From contig JAXGIS010000004.1 in NCBI GenBank assembly GCA_040770645.1, positions 62,001 through 126,000 of the forward strand: DNA of 64,000 nucleotides, read 5' to 3'. Shown piece after piece: positions 26,347-36,853 of this stretch. Positions within the stretch are counted from its first letter, which is position 1; each line of letters opens with the position of its first letter. Under the pieces are notes generated by a model that saw only the letters and a list, made by a program, of their open reading frames with translations, had not been told where the DNA came from and made no database searches. Made by a program: the position numbers and the translations under genes. This DNA comes from JAAYZX01 sp040770645. Its GTDB lineage: Bacteria; Actinomycetota; Thermoleophilia; RBG-16-64-13.

Positions 26347-27559
26347 TGTCATGGGTGCCACCGACGAACGGCACCAGGCGGCGTGCCGAGCCTACCTCGA
26401 CAACGCGTGCATGGGGCGGCCGGATGCGAAGGTGCTGCACGAAGTCGGTTCCCTGCTGGCAAAGTTGAGCCGGGCCACCCAGTCGCCCACAGACCTCACC
26501 GTGGACCTCTATAGCTACTACGCCCGGGCGCGCAAAGCGGTGGCAGGGTTGGTGGGGGCCGACGAGGATGACATCGCGCTGGTGGAAAGTACGTCGCACG
26601 GGCTGGGGTTGATGGCGGCGGCGCTGCCGTTGCGCCCCGGCGATAACGTCTTGGTGTGCGACCTGGAGTTCCTGCCCACAGTGTTGTGCTGGCAGGCCCG
26701 CACCCTCAACGTGGACTTTGAGGTTAGGTGCGTGCCCACGCGGGGTGGGCAGGTGCGCCCCGAGGACTTCGCCGCCCTGGCCGACAAAAGAACGCGGGCC
26801 CTCGCCGTCAGCGCGGTACAGGAGATCAACGGGTTCCGGGTTGATGTGCCGGCACTGGCCGACGTGGCCCACAGCCTGGGAGCCGTGCTCATCGTAGACG
26901 GCGTGCAGGAAGTGGGAGCCATGTCCGTGGACGTCACCCGCTCCGGTGCCGACGTGTATTGCGCCGGAGGACACAAGTGGCTGCGCAACCCTCTGGGCAT
27001 GGGCTTCCTCTGGCTGGGCCCACGGATCAAAGACGTGCTCGAGCCCCCCGCCTACGCCTACTTCAACCTTATGGAGCCGAACGGCGGGTGGGGCGAATAC
27101 CTCACCTCACCCCTGCGCAGCCCGTTCGATCCCCTTACGGTTACCAAGACGGCGGCCCGCTTCGAGACCGGAGCCTACGGCAACTTCGGCGGAGCCCTGG
27201 CTCTGGCCCTGAACGCGGAACGCCTATGTGACGAAGGGCCTCGCGACGTCGAACGGCGGGTGCTGGAGCGGGGCGATCACCTGCTCGCCGGTCTGGAGCA
27301 GCGCAGACTGCCGGTGGTTAGCCGACTGGAGCCGGAGCACCGGTCGGGAAGCATCACCTTCCACATGCCGGGAGGACGGGAACAAGAACTGGCGCTGAGC
27401 CGCCATTTAGACTCAAAGAACGTGTTCATCGCGGTGCGATACACCTCCGGCATCGGAGGCGTCCGTGTCTCCCCCCATTACTTCACCGACCTCGATGAGA
27501 TAGACACTTTCTTTGCCGAACTCGAGTGGTTCCTGGCGAAGGGAGGCCCCATGGTATGA
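26324..27559 (+). CDS. Class V aminotransferase / cysteine desulfurase-like PLP enzyme
   Basis: Fold-type I PLP enzyme of 411 residues. The substrate domain begins 'AYLDNACMGRPDAKVL', PLP contacts include 'VESTSHGLGLMAAALPL' and 'LIVDGVQEVGAMSVDV', and the Schiff-base lysine is K218 in 'CAGGHKWLRNPLGMGFLW'. Family members are cysteine desulfurases, isopenicillin-N-epimerase-like enzymes and kynureninases; the usual reactive cysteine loop of IscS/SufS desulfurases is not recognisable, so epimerase-like or lyase activity is also possible. The ATG at 26324 follows GGGGAGGGGG. It is divergent from the FadR-type regulator and followed by an IS256 remnant. Confidence 0.87.
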   Translation: MAGNSRHDVMGATDERHQAACRAYLDNACMGRPDAKVLHEVGSLLAKLSRATQSPTDLTVDLYSYYARARKAVAGLVGADEDDIALVESTSHGLGLMAAALPLRPGDNVLVCDLEFLPTVLCWQARTLNVDFEVRCVPTRGGQVRPEDFAALADKRTRALAVSAVQEINGFRVDVPALADVAHSLGAVLIVDGVQEVGAMSVDVTRSGADVYCAGGHKWLRNPLGMGFLWLGPRIKDVLEPPAYAYFNLMEPNGGWGEYLTSPLRSPFDPLTVTKTAARFETGAYGNFGGALALALNAERLCDEGPRDVERRVLERGDHLLAGLEQRRLPVVSRLEPEHRSGSITFHMPGGREQELALSRHLDSKNVFIAVRYTSGIGGVRVSPHYFTDLDEIDTFFAELEWFLAKGGPMV

Positions 27560-28097
27560 GGCGGGAAAGCCAGGCCGATTGGTCCTTCTGAGCTTCCGCC
27601 ACGTCGCGGCGGTTGTAGAGCCACCTGAGTTCTTGCGGACAATCGTTGTTGGCCTTGCGGGGCAGGTGGTCGAGGGCGTTCCTTAAGGAAGTGCACATAA
27701 CAGCGCTGCCAAGGGGCTTCGGGGAGCATCTCCATGAGGCTTTTTCTCAGGCCCTCGGGGGGCATCTTAAGACCACGAACTCCACGCCGTGAAGACCACG
27801 CTCTCTGAATGAGGCCGGGAAGTCCCGCCGGCTGGTCCGAGACTCCCGACCGGCGAGTTCCACTCCCAAGACCTGGCAGTGGCTCTGACGGCTCTCAGTG
27901 TGCTCTTTCGACTCGGCGCCTGGAGCGTTGGTATCTCCGCCTCGAGGGATCTGCTGCAGGGCCTCTCGTACGATCTCGCGCAGGAAGTCCTGATCCTCGG
28001 TGACCAGGGCTTTGGGGTTCACGCGGCCTTGAGTACTCTTGTCTTGGGTCGTGGTGTGTTCCCTCTCGTGGGGGTCATTGGTCATCACGTGCATGCC
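27560..28097 (-). mobile_element. IS256-family transposase remnant
   Basis: Degenerate pieces of a Mutator-type transposase. The 5' part gives 'VTEDQDFLREIVREALQQI' and 'FRERGLHGVEFVV', then after an internal deletion 'GLRKSLMEMLPEAPWQRCYV', 'NALDHLPRKANNDCPQELR' and 'WLYNRRDVAEAQKDQSAWL'. These are ordered like IS256 transposases, but the frame changes, the catalytic domain is mostly missing and the C-terminal third is absent. No terminal repeats were seen. A purine-rich GGAA repeat (28106-28126) lies before its start. Confidence 0.8.
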
Positions 28098-28105
28098 ATG
28101 ACCTT

Positions 28106-28126
28106 CTCTTCCTTCCTTCCTTCCTC
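28106..28126. repeat. TTCC tetranucleotide tract
   Basis: About four copies of CTTC/TTCC in succession just upstream (on the minus strand) of the transposase remnant. Such a tract is prone to slippage. Confidence 0.7.
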
Positions 28127-28146
28127 CAAGAACTTCTGCACACAAG

Positions 28147-28686
28147 TCAGCACACCATCGCTCCTCTTGTCTGCGCGATCCCCTTCATCTCTGCCCTCAG
28201 CGGCGCTCCGACATCGATTTGGCCTGCCGCGATCTCCTGCATCATGCGGTGCAATCTGGAGCCCTTGATGTTCCACTGCCTGTCTTTGAACGCCACCGTC
28301 TGGAACTCTTCCCCTCCGCCCCAAACGGTCAGCACGTCTCCCGATGTGAGCGTCACCTCGGCCACCGCCGGGTGTGTGGTCCCGAAGTCGTCGGCCAAGC
28401 TCCGAGCTTCAGCGTAGTATTCGACCAAGCGCTTAACCTCGGCAGCGGTCGCCGGCCTCCAGTTCGTATCTCCGACACCGGGTTGGCCCAGTCGCACCTG
28501 TTCGATGTCATCGAGAGACAGCCGAGGTTGGTCACCACAACCGCCGAGCACGGCAAGCAACGCCATCGCCAGCAGGGCAAGAAGCCCGCAGATGCGGCGC
28601 TTCGTTCTCACGGGGCGAGATACCCTGTTTGTGCCCACCGCAGTGTGGATGGGATCAGTAGCTCTGCTGCTGCAGGACTCGTCCAC
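28147..28686 (-). CDS. Putative lipoprotein, unknown function
   Basis: Up to 179 residues. The signal segment is 'ICGLLALLAMALLAVLGGCG' with a lipobox LGGC; the preceding 25 residues from the GTG at 28686 are untypical, so the GTG at 28611 ('RTKRRICGLLAL') may be the real start. The mature part is a small alpha/beta domain, with 'SLDDIEQVRLGQPGVGDTNW' and 'EVTLTSGDVLTVWGGGEEF'. Its 5' end overlaps the 3' end of the next lipoprotein gene by 32 nt, implying one transcript. I do not recognise the family. Confidence 0.65.
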   Translation of the reverse strand: MDESCSSRATDPIHTAVGTNRVSRPVRTKRRICGLLALLAMALLAVLGGCGDQPRLSLDDIEQVRLGQPGVGDTNWRPATAAEVKRLVEYYAEARSLADDFGTTHPAVAEVTLTSGDVLTVWGGGEEFQTVAFKDRQWNIKGSRLHRMMQEIAAGQIDVGAPLRAEMKGIAQTRGAMVC

Positions 28687-29626
28687 TTACGGCCTCGAGA
28701 TAGACGACACCACCGAGGGTGATGCCGGAGGGATCCGTCCCCACCAAGGCGAGGCGCCAGATGAGCATGGTCTCCCCGTCGGTGACGGCGGGAGCATTGG
28801 TCCAGGTGAGGGTGGCCTCCTTGGTTGTCAGGTGCAGGTCGCCGGCCTTGAGCGGTGTGTCTGACTGGAGTTGTGCCCTCGGCAGGTCTCGCTCCACGAT
28901 GAGATCATGAGCAATCTTGATCGCCTCCTCCCGGGAGATGGCGTCAGAGCCGTCCCCCGGCACCTCTCCGGCTCCGGCATGGAAGGCGAATAGGAGGAGC
29001 GTTCCGTCCTTGTGGGCCAGTCTCAGGTCGATACGGCTTCCGTTGAGGATGCCTGCCGAGGTGTGGCCCACCCACGACCAGCGGTGCGCCGTGGTATGGG
29101 ACAGAGTCATGTCGTCGCGGAGCTCGGAGGTGAAGTGGCCGGCATCGAGAGCCGCCTGGTCCCAACCAAGCAGAGCCAGTAGAGCGTCGGCTCTGCTCGT
29201 CAGTTCGTAGCCAGGCGGTGGCTCAGCACTCGGGGCGGCCGATGCGGGGGTGTGGGAGATGAGGACGATGCGACCGGTGGCGCTGTCGAACTCGGCAAAT
29301 CCTCCCTCCCAGTGCAGGGAGCTGTCGGCGGCGGGAAGCTCAGCCTCACCCCTGCGCAGTTCAATCGCCCCCGCGGATAGCCCTACAACGGCACAGATGC
29401 GCTCGATGGCAGAAGCCACCGGGTCCGGCAAGAGCGGCTGGGAGCTGGTGGGCGGACTCACGGTGGTCGATTCGCTCTCGGTGGTCAATTCGCCAATCGA
29501 AGAGGGGGCGTGCCCGGACGAGGGCTGGTCGGCGACCGGCCGGCCGCTGCCGCAGCCGGCGATCAGAGCCGTACAGAGCAAGGCTGCGACCGTCGCAAGT
29601 GGCCAACGAAGTGCCCAACGCTTCAT
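28655..29626 (-). CDS. Putative lipoprotein with PepSY-like C-terminal region
   Basis: 323 residues. The signal 'LATVAALLCTALIAGCGSG' has lipobox IAGC, followed by a Ser/Thr/Pro-rich tether (about residues 30-70). The C-terminal part, 'DAISREEAIKIAHDLIVER', 'LTWTNAPAVTDGETMLIWRL' and 'GVVYLEAVSGRVLQQQ', looks like a PepSY domain, a module found in secreted regulators of peptidases. The gene is co-transcribed with the smaller lipoprotein. The pair lies between IS256 and IS21 remnants and may be an acquired unit. Function unknown. Confidence 0.75.
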   Translation of the reverse strand: MKRWALRWPLATVAALLCTALIAGCGSGRPVADQPSSGHAPSSIGELTTESESTTVSPPTSSQPLLPDPVASAIERICAVVGLSAGAIELRRGEAELPAADSSLHWEGGFAEFDSATGRIVLISHTPASAAPSAEPPPGYELTSRADALLALLGWDQAALDAGHFTSELRDDMTLSHTTAHRWSWVGHTSAGILNGSRIDLRLAHKDGTLLLFAFHAGAGEVPGDGSDAISREEAIKIAHDLIVERDLPRAQLQSDTPLKAGDLHLTTKEATLTWTNAPAVTDGETMLIWRLALVGTDPSGITLGGVVYLEAVSGRVLQQQSY

Positions 29627-29689
29627 GCCCTACCCCCCGATCGTGCCTAAACACCCGAGATACTTTTCTTGACGTGACTACCAGCTGTG

Positions 29690-29940
29690 AGGTGCCCAGC
29701 TGCCAACGCCGGTTGAAACCTGAACACTGATCGCCGGTCGAAAACTGGACACATCAAAGCCGCGATTCGCCGGTTCAACTCCGAAGCCACTGGGCTCAAT
29801 CTTCTTGTCCTGCCTGCATGAGCTCCCAGCCTCTGCCCTTCAGGCGGTAGCTCTCTCCCCGCATGACGAGAACTTCCGGTTGTAGACCAGCCGATCGAAA
29901 AGAGCGGCCACGGCCACCGGATCCCCACCCGAGCGGTCTT
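29690..29940 (-). mobile_element. IS21 IstB-like remnant
   Basis: A fragment coding, over two frames, for the C-terminal end of an IstB-type ATP-binding protein: 'SGGDPVAVAALFDRLVYNR' followed in another frame by 'SYRLKGRGWELMQAGQED'. Only the last quarter of an istB gene remains; istA and the terminal repeats are absent. Confidence 0.65.
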
Positions 29941-30037
29941 TGGTCTCCTCTTTGCCTCCAATGGGCGGCAAGGGGTAACCTGTCCTCCAGACAGGAAGTC
30001 GGGAGGAGCGGAAGACCGCCGAGATGCCGTCCGCAAC

Positions 30038-31420
30038 GTGAGATCGCTGTTCGGAAAAAACCACCGGCAAACCACGGCCGGAGAGAATGGCCCCAACGCG
30101 TTCGCGGCGTTCCGCCACCTACTCAAGGATCGCAACTTCCGATTCCTGTGGATAGGCCAGGGGATATCCCTCCTCGGCGACCAGCTATACGCCGTGGCCC
30201 TCCCCTGGCTGGTTCTGCAGTTGACAGGCAGCGCCTTGGCCACCGGTTCGGTGCTGGCTCTGGTCGCGGTGCCCCGCGCGGTGTTCATGTTGTTGGGCGG
30301 CGCCCTCACCGACCGCCTGTCACCCCGGCAAGTCATGCTCGCCTCCAATCTGGGGAGGCTGGCTTTGGTGGCCACCCTCTCCGTCCTCACGCTGACCGGC
30401 CTCGTGCAACTCTGGATGCTCTATGTCTTCGCTCTGTTATTCGGCTTCGCCGACGCCTTCTTCTTCCCCGCGCAGGGGCGATGCCGTCCCCGGCTGGTGG
30501 GCCTGGAGGGCCTGCAGGTGGGGAATGCGGTGATCCAGGGCACGGCGCAGTTGGCCATGTTCGTAGGGCCCACCTTGGCCGGACTGCTCATTGCTCTGCT
30601 GGATGCAAAGGCCGCCTCCGGTTCGGTACCAGGCAGCGTAGGCATTGGGGCGGCGCTCGGGCTTGATGCCCTCACCTTCATCGCATCGGTAGTGGCCCTG
30701 TCGCTCATGCGCTTGAAACCTCGAGAAGCCCCGGCCGAAGACTCGCCCGAGGAGACAGGCGTGTTGCGCTCCATCTTGGAAGGCCTCTCCGCCATTTGGG
30801 AGGACAAGATCCTGCGCTACTACTTCATAGTGATCGCGGTGGTCACTTTTCTCCTACTCGGCCCCTTCACCGTGGGAATCCCGGTGTTGGCGCACGGCCG
30901 CTACGCCGAGGGAGCTATGGCCCTGGGCACGATCCTCTCCAGCTTCGGCGGCGGTTCGCTCGTGGGTATCGCGCTCGCCGCCGCGGCCCCCAAGCCTCCG
31001 GGGCGCGCGTTCCCGGCCGTGATGCTGACGATGTGCTCCCTCCTGGGTATAGGGCTGATCCTCTTGGGCCTGACTGTCGCCCTGGCCCCCGCAGCCGTGG
31101 CGGCTCTGATCATGGGACTGGCCGAAGGTTATGTGATGATCCAGTGGATCACCTGGATGCAGATCAGAACCCCCGCCCACATGCTGGGCCGGGTGATGAG
31201 CGTGCTCATGTTCTCAGTGGTGGGTCTGGCCCCGCTCTCCAACGCCGCCGCCGGAGCGCTGATCCAGTTGAATCCCACGGTGGTCTTAGTTGGTGCCGGT
31301 GGGCTTATTGTATTGGTGGTGGCAGCGGGCTCGCTCAATCCCATGGTCTGGGAGTTCGGGCAGGAGGCCCTGGTGCACGTGCACACGGGACTCAGGGATC
31401 TCAGGGATCTTAGGACCCCA
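30038..31420 (+). CDS. Major facilitator superfamily exporter (MFS_3-like)
   Basis: Twelve-helix transporter starting near the GTG at 30038; N-terminal cytoplasmic tail then 'FRFLWIGQGISLLGDQLYA', a typical MFS_3/enterobactin-exporter-like opening. The signature loop between helices 2 and 3 is 'GGALTDRLSPRQVMLAS'. Substrate unknown, likely drug or siderophore-like efflux. The open frame runs on to 31681 over the dipeptidase gene on the other strand with Arg/Pro-rich, non-membrane sequence, so a lost frame near 31390 is likely and the natural end is probably at about 31360-31420. A short tandem repeat (CTCAGGGAT, about 31390-31412) lies there. Confidence 0.85.
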
Positions 31421-31494
31421 GAAGAGCCGGCTCCCAATCGCGCCCACTGCCTCCAAACACCGACTACGCTCAGGAGGCGGCTGGGGTCGCCCCC

Positions 31495-32565
31495 TCACCC
31501 CTCCATCACCCTGGCGAAGTTGGACCAACACACCCTCTCCACCTGCCGCTCGGTGAGGCCGCACGCAGCAGCGTCTCGGCGATCTTGGGGTAGTCGGCCA
31601 CGCCCTCCAGGCCGGCGGGCATGCTCTCGATCCCGTCGAGGTCCCCGCCCAGCCCGATGCACTCCTCGCCCCCCACATTGATGGCGTGTTTGACGTGTGC
31701 CGCCACCACGTCCAGCGGAGGCCGCGGGATCGATGCGGTAGCCCGTGCCAACTCCTCGTGGGCCTCCTCCTGCTCTTGGTCCCCGAACGTACCGCCGTCC
31801 AGAACGATTCCCGGGCGGGGTTTCCTGATCATAGTAGAACTGAGAAGGAAGCTGGAACTCAGGTTGATACCCATGACGCCACCACGCTCGGCCAGGGCGC
31901 GGATCATCTCGTCGGTGAGGTTGCGCGGCGAACTGCACACGGCTCGGCAGTTGCTGTGGCTGGCCACGAGCGGACGCGAAGCCACCCGGCAAACGTCCCA
32001 GAACGCGGTATCGGAAGCGTGGGAGATGTCAACCATCACCCCCAGCTCTTCGCAGAGCTGCACGAGTTCCTCTCCCCTGCGCGTGAGCCCACCACCGGCA
32101 CCGAAGGTGGTGCCGCAGAAGGGATTATCGTCCCAGGCCAGAGTCAGAGGCGGACACCCTGCTTGTGGAAGTCGGCGACGGCTTCGCGTCGCCTTCCAGC
32201 GGATCGGCGCCCTCCAGGGCGATGATCGCGGCCATAGGCCCGGCTGTGCGCCCCGCCCCAGCACGCCCATCGGAGAGCGGCAGCGCCCCTCCTCCGACAC
32301 CACCAGATCGCCCGCATGGACGCGGCACAACTCGTGCACGGCCGCCACCACCTCCAGGCCCCGCTCGCGCGATCGACCGGGGTTGCGCGCCTCCAGCACG
32401 GAGCAGGCGAAGACCTGGGCGCCCATGCCGCCGCCCGCATGCCGTCGAGCGTGACGTGGAGTCCCCGCCGGAGCCGTGTTCGAAGTCGGCTCCCTCATCC
32501 AAGACCTTGAGGATGGTGTCACAGTGGGCATCGAAGAACATGACGATCCTATGTTCGTGGTTCAT
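31495..32565 (-). CDS. Peptidase M19 (membrane/renal dipeptidase family), frameshifted
   Basis: Zinc dipeptidase of about 350 residues hydrolysing dipeptides, including those with D-residues. The N-terminal 'FFDAHCDTILKVLDEG' has the HxD metal motif. After shifts near 32450-32480 and 32160-32200 come 'LTLAWDDNPFCGT', 'LGVMVDISHASDTAFWDV', 'PLVASHSNCRAVCSSPRN' and 'CIGLGGDLDGIESMPAG', all family blocks. A last shift near 31580 restores 'LTERQVERVCWSNFARVMEG'. The breaks cluster at G or C runs, suggesting assembly errors. It could complete digestion of the peptides imported by the operon at 5.4-13.5 kb. Confidence 0.85.
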
Positions 32566-33978
32566 ACTGAGGCAGGCTGGATCGGCGCGGGTAGGGTCGG
32601 CGGGGCGGCAGTCGCGCTACGGGTAAGCTCACGGCCAGCCCCCGCGCGCGGTCTCCTTGTACTTGGAGCGCATGTCGCGCCCGGTGGCCTTCATGGCGGC
32701 GATGGCCCGATCCAGCGGCACGCGGTGGGAGCCGTCGAGCAGGGCCAAGCGCGAGGCATTGATGGCAGTGACGGCGGCCATGGCGTTGCGCTCGATGCAT
32801 GGGACGTCACCAACCCGGCCACCGGATCGCAGGTCAGCCCCAGACTGTGCTCGGTGGCGATCTCGGCTGCATTCTCCACCTGCGCGGGCGTGCCCCAGGC
32901 CTCGAAGATCCCCCGCTGCGGCCATGGCGGCCGCCACTCCGATCTCGCCCTGACAACCGATCTCGGCCCCCGAAAGCAGTCTGCTCACGAAAGACCGTGC
33001 AGATGCCGGCGGCCGCCAGCAACGAACGGCGCTCGCCGTCGGGCGAGCGCACCTGATAGAACCGTCGATAGTAGCGCAGGACTGCAGGCAGCACGCCCGA
33101 CGAGCCCCCGGTGGGAGCCGTCACCACTATGCCCCCGCCGCGTTCTCCTCGGCCACGGCCAGCGCATACAGGTCCACCCATCGGCCACGCAGAGGGGGCA
33201 CCCACCAAGTCATCCTGCCGATGCCTAAGGCGCCGATAAAGCAGCGGGGCGCGTCGCGGCAGCTTGAGCGGACCGGGCAGCACGCCCTCGGCCACTGCCC
33301 CTCGATCGATCGCCGCCATCATGCGCTCTATCACCAGGTCCAGGTAAGCATCCACTTCCTGGTGCGGCCGCCAGGCACACTCGTTCGCGCAGACGATGGA
33401 GCTCACCGAAAGGCCGGTTTCCCGAGCCCTAGCCAGAAGCTCCGCGGCGGTGAAGAAGGGGTGGGCAGAGGCACGTCCGGTAGCGGCGGTGGAGCGATCT
33501 GCCGACCGGTCTCGTCGGTCACAAAACCGCCCCCCACCGACGCATAAGTCCTCGCGATCACCGCTTGGCCGCCGAAGTCCCACGCAGTCAGAGTCAGCAT
33601 GTTGGCATACGGTCCGGGGCCCTTGTGCCGGTTGAAGACGAAATCGGTCTCAGGATCAAAGCCGACTTCGTGCGTACCGCACAACCGCAACGGAGTCCCG
33701 GTGAGGATGCCCTGCACGCGCTCGGCCGCCCGCTCGGGCTCCACGGTTTCGGGATGCTCCCCTTCCAGACCCAACAAGACCGCACCCATGGTCCCGTGCC
33801 CCGCACCCGTGTACGCCAGCGAGCCGAACAACTCCACGCGCACCCGCGCGACTCGCTCCACGAGCGAGTCGCGGATCAGGGCCGCTGCGAAGTCCGCCGC
33901 GGCCCGCATGGGACCTATGGTGTGCGAACTCGAGGGCCCCGGTCCAACAGAGAACAAGTGGGTGAGGCTGAAACGCAC
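32550..33978 (-). CDS. sdaA: Iron-sulfur L-serine dehydratase, single chain, frameshifted
   Basis: Converts L-serine to pyruvate and ammonia with a [4Fe-4S] cluster. The beta domain starts 'MRFSLTHLFSVGPGPSSSHT' followed by 'IGPMRAAADFAAAL' and 'GHGTMGAVLLGLEGEHP'. The alpha domain is scattered over several frames: 'AAELLARARETGLSVSSIV', 'GGIVVTAPTGGSSGVLPAVL', 'LSGAEIGCQGEIGVAAAMAA', 'EHSLGLTCDPVAGLV', 'CIERNAMAAVTAINASRLAL' and 'MKATGRDMRSKYKETARGG'. The order is right for the fused beta-alpha form of about 450-460 residues. At least five shifts are needed. The cluster cysteines are present in the separate pieces. The exact 3' end is unclear. Confidence 0.85.
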
Positions 33979-34039
33979 GCTCAGTCAACTCCCGGAGTCG
34001 GGGTCCGTCACTTCGGACGATTCTACTCTGTCCAGTGCG

Positions 34040-36320
34040 TCACCCCTGCTGCGAAGCCTCCCGCAGCGCAGCCAGCACCTTCTCCGGCGTGATGGTCAGC
34101 TCACGGATGCGCGCCCCCACTGCATTGTATACGGCGTTGGCGATGGCCGCCGCACTGGAGATCATGGTGGCTTCACCCAACCCCTTGGCCCCAAATGGCC
34201 CCGTCGGCTCTATGCTCTCCACCAATACCGGCACCACCTCCGGAGCATCGACCGCCCGCGGGATCTTGTAATCGCGATAGCCGGGGTTGAGCACCCTTCC
34301 GTCCTCGATGATCAACCCCTCGGTCAATGCGTATCCCACACCCATGGTCAGCCCACCGGCGATCTGGCCCTCACACTGGGCCGGATTGATAGCCTTGCCC
34401 ACATCAAAGGCGCCAACCATCTTGATGACCCGAACTTGGCCGGTCTCAATGTCAACTTCAACCTCAGCAAAGGTGGCGCCGAACACGGGTGGCTGATCCT
34501 CGGTCACGCCCGAGGCGTGTGCGATGACCTCGTGACAGCGAGAGAAGTCACCCACCTGGTAGTGGCGCATGAGATCTCCCAGACCGACCAGGGGCTCGGC
34601 GCTTGTCGCATCCACAATGTTGCCGCCTGCCACAGTCAGACTGTCCGGGCTGCGTTCCAAGTACTCGGCCGCCAGCTTCATGACCGACTCCCGAGCCTCA
34701 GTCGCCGCCTTCAACACGGCGGTGCCGCCGCAGTATGTCTGGCGACTGCCGTGTGCCGCCGTCGAGAGGGGCGATGGCGGTATCCGTGGCCGACACGGCG
34801 ACCCACCTCAAACGGCACGCCCAGTACTTCAGCCGCAATCTGCGCCAGCACCGTGCGGTTTTCCCTGTCCGTCGTCGGCACAAGCGGTGAGCAGATCCAC
34901 CGAAGCGTCTGCGTTTATACGAACCACGGCCGACGAGGGGTCCGGCAGGCCGAACCGCGCTCCCGTACCGTGCTGGTGGGCGGCCATGCCCACCCGCGGC
35001 GCAGGTACTCTGCTTTCTGCTCACGCGACGCCGCACGCCGCACCTGCCAATCCATGGCGGAAGCACCTTCTTCGAGGCAGCCTCTCATGCCGTCGCTCTT
35101 AACCGGCACCTCGAACACCGGGTCCATCTCCCCGCACCACGATAGTTCTTCAGACGCATCTCCACGGGATCGATGCCCAACTGCGCCGCCAGTTCGTCCA
35201 GAGCAGACTCCTGGGCGAAGTTCATCTGCGGATTACCGTACCCGCGGAAAGCCCCGCCCAGAGACTTGTTCGTATAGACACAGGTGCCCTCGAAGCGATA
35301 GTTGGGGATACGATAGATACCCACACCCGTCCCCAGCGCATCCGCCAACACGCTCACATAGTGAGTGCCGTAGCCGCCCACATCCATCACGATGCGCGCG
35401 TCCGCGGCTACCAAGGTCCCGTCCCGCTTGGCTCCCACCCGGTAATCCACGGTGAAGGGGTGGCGAGATTCGGTGGCCGAGAAGTCTTCCTCCCGTGTGA
35501 ACTCCATCTTCACCGGGCGACCCACTTCTCTGGCCAAGGCGGAGCACATGAGTTCCAGGCCCCAAATCACACCGGCCCGCGCGCCGAAGGAGCCTCCCAC
35601 GTGTGGCCGAATGACTCGGACTTTGGCGATGGGGATACCCATGGCCAGTGACAGATACATCTGTGTCCAGTGCGGCACCTGGGTCGTCGACCAGAGCGTG
35701 AGCGAGCCCCCTCTGCCCCACTCGGCAATACACGTACCACACGGCTCCAAGCTGGCGTGCTTTTGCTTGGAGGTGACGTACCGATGCTCCAGAATCACCT
35801 CGGCCTCCGCGAAGCCGGCCTCGGAGTCTCCGTACTCCTTGACTATGTGGAAACCCACGTTACCGCGATCGTGAATCCTCACATGCTCGGAAGCCATAGC
35901 CTCAAACGGATCGAATACGGCCGGCAGCACCTCGTACTCCACATCAATCAACGAGATGGCCTCGCGGGCCGTGTCTTCGTCATCGGCCGCCACCACCAGT
36001 ACCGGATCGCCGATGAAGCGTACCTTGTCATCCTGCTGCAGGAGTTTGCCCAGCTCCTTCCGACTACGCAGATTGAACCAGGTACCACACACACGAGGGA
36101 CTTCGGACGCCTTGACCAATCCCCGAAAACCGGGCAACGCCTCGGCACGACTGCTGTCCACGCGCACCACGCGCGCATGTGGATGCGGGCTGCGCAACGT
36201 CAGGCCGTACACCATGCCCTGGATCTCCAAATCGGGAGCATAGAGACCCAAGCCCGTGGCCTTCTCCTCAGCGTCGACGCGGGTGACCCGCGTCCCCACC
36301 ACTGTCAGCTGCCCAGTCAT
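34040..36320 (-). CDS. Molybdenum hydroxylase large (molybdopterin-binding) subunit, xanthine dehydrogenase family, frameshifted
   Basis: Catalytic subunit of about 760 residues. It begins at the ATG at 36320, sharing one base with the stop of the small-subunit gene. Family blocks are 'VRFIGDPVLVVAADDEDTA', 'HASLEPCGTCIAEW', 'HVGGSFGARAGVIWGLELM' and 'GGAFRGYGNPQMNFAQESA', and near the end 'GPFGAKGLGEATMISSAAA' with the expected active-site glutamate. The frame is lost near 35140 (G run) and at least twice between 34980 and 34730. Substrates of the family include purines, CO, aldehydes and aromatic acyl-CoAs; the active-site sequence does not settle which. Part of a MarR-controlled operon. 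Confidence 0.87.
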
Positions 36321-36853
36321 CAGCACTCCCCTCGCTCGGCTCCGGTCGCGGTTGCAGCGGCATCCCGGGCCGCCGCCCTCATCTCCGCCGCCGCTGCCAG
36401 AATGGCCTTGACGGGTTTGTCGTATCCCGTACAACGGCACAAATTCCCGATGATGGCCTCCTTAACGGCCCCAGGTGTGGGCTCAGGATCACAATCCAGC
36501 AGGGTCTTGGCGGTCAAGATCATGCCGGGCGTGCAGTAACCGCACTGAATGGCGGCCTCGGAGATGAAGGCCTTCTGTAGGGGATGCAATCCGGCTTCTG
36601 GGCCGTCTGCCGCCAAGCCTTCGATGGTCAGGAGGTCACTGCCTTGCGCCTGAACCGCCAGCGTGAGACATGAGAGCACCGCCCGCCCGTCCATGATGAC
36701 GGTACACGCCCCGCATTCGCCTTCGCCACATCCCATTTTGGTTCCGGTGAGACCGAGGCGGCCGCGCAGCACATCCACGAGGCGCTCGTGCGGCTCCACC
36801 GACAGCACGTGTTCGTTGCCGTTGACCGTGAACTTCACATCTACAGCCGTCAT
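36320..36853 (-). CDS. Molybdenum hydroxylase small subunit, two [2Fe-2S] clusters
   Basis: 177 residues. The plant-ferredoxin-type cluster has 'GCGEGECGACTVIMDG' (Cys about 42, 47, 50 and 62) and the second cluster 'CGYCTPGM' with 'NLCRCTGYD'. It passes electrons from the molybdenum site to the FAD subunit. The ATG at 36853 overlaps the stop of the FAD-subunit gene (ATGA). An open frame continuing upstream to 37306 lies over the FAD gene and is not used. The order in the operon is FAD, Fe-S, Mo subunit. Confidence 0.95.
   Translation of the reverse strand: MTAVDVKFTVNGNEHVLSVEPHERLVDVLRGRLGLTGTKMGCGEGECGACTVIMDGRAVLSCLTLAVQAQGSDLLTIEGLAADGPEAGLHPLQKAFISEAAIQCGYCTPGMILTAKTLLDCDPEPTPGAVKEAIIGNLCRCTGYDKPVKAILAAAAEMRAAARDAAATATGAERGEC

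Noticed and set aside
35085..35087. TGA that ends the first frame of the molybdenum hydroxylase large subunit, considered as a second selenocysteine codon
   Set aside because: The residues just before it are not family-like; homology resumes in a different frame from about 35140, so this is a frameshift and not recoding.
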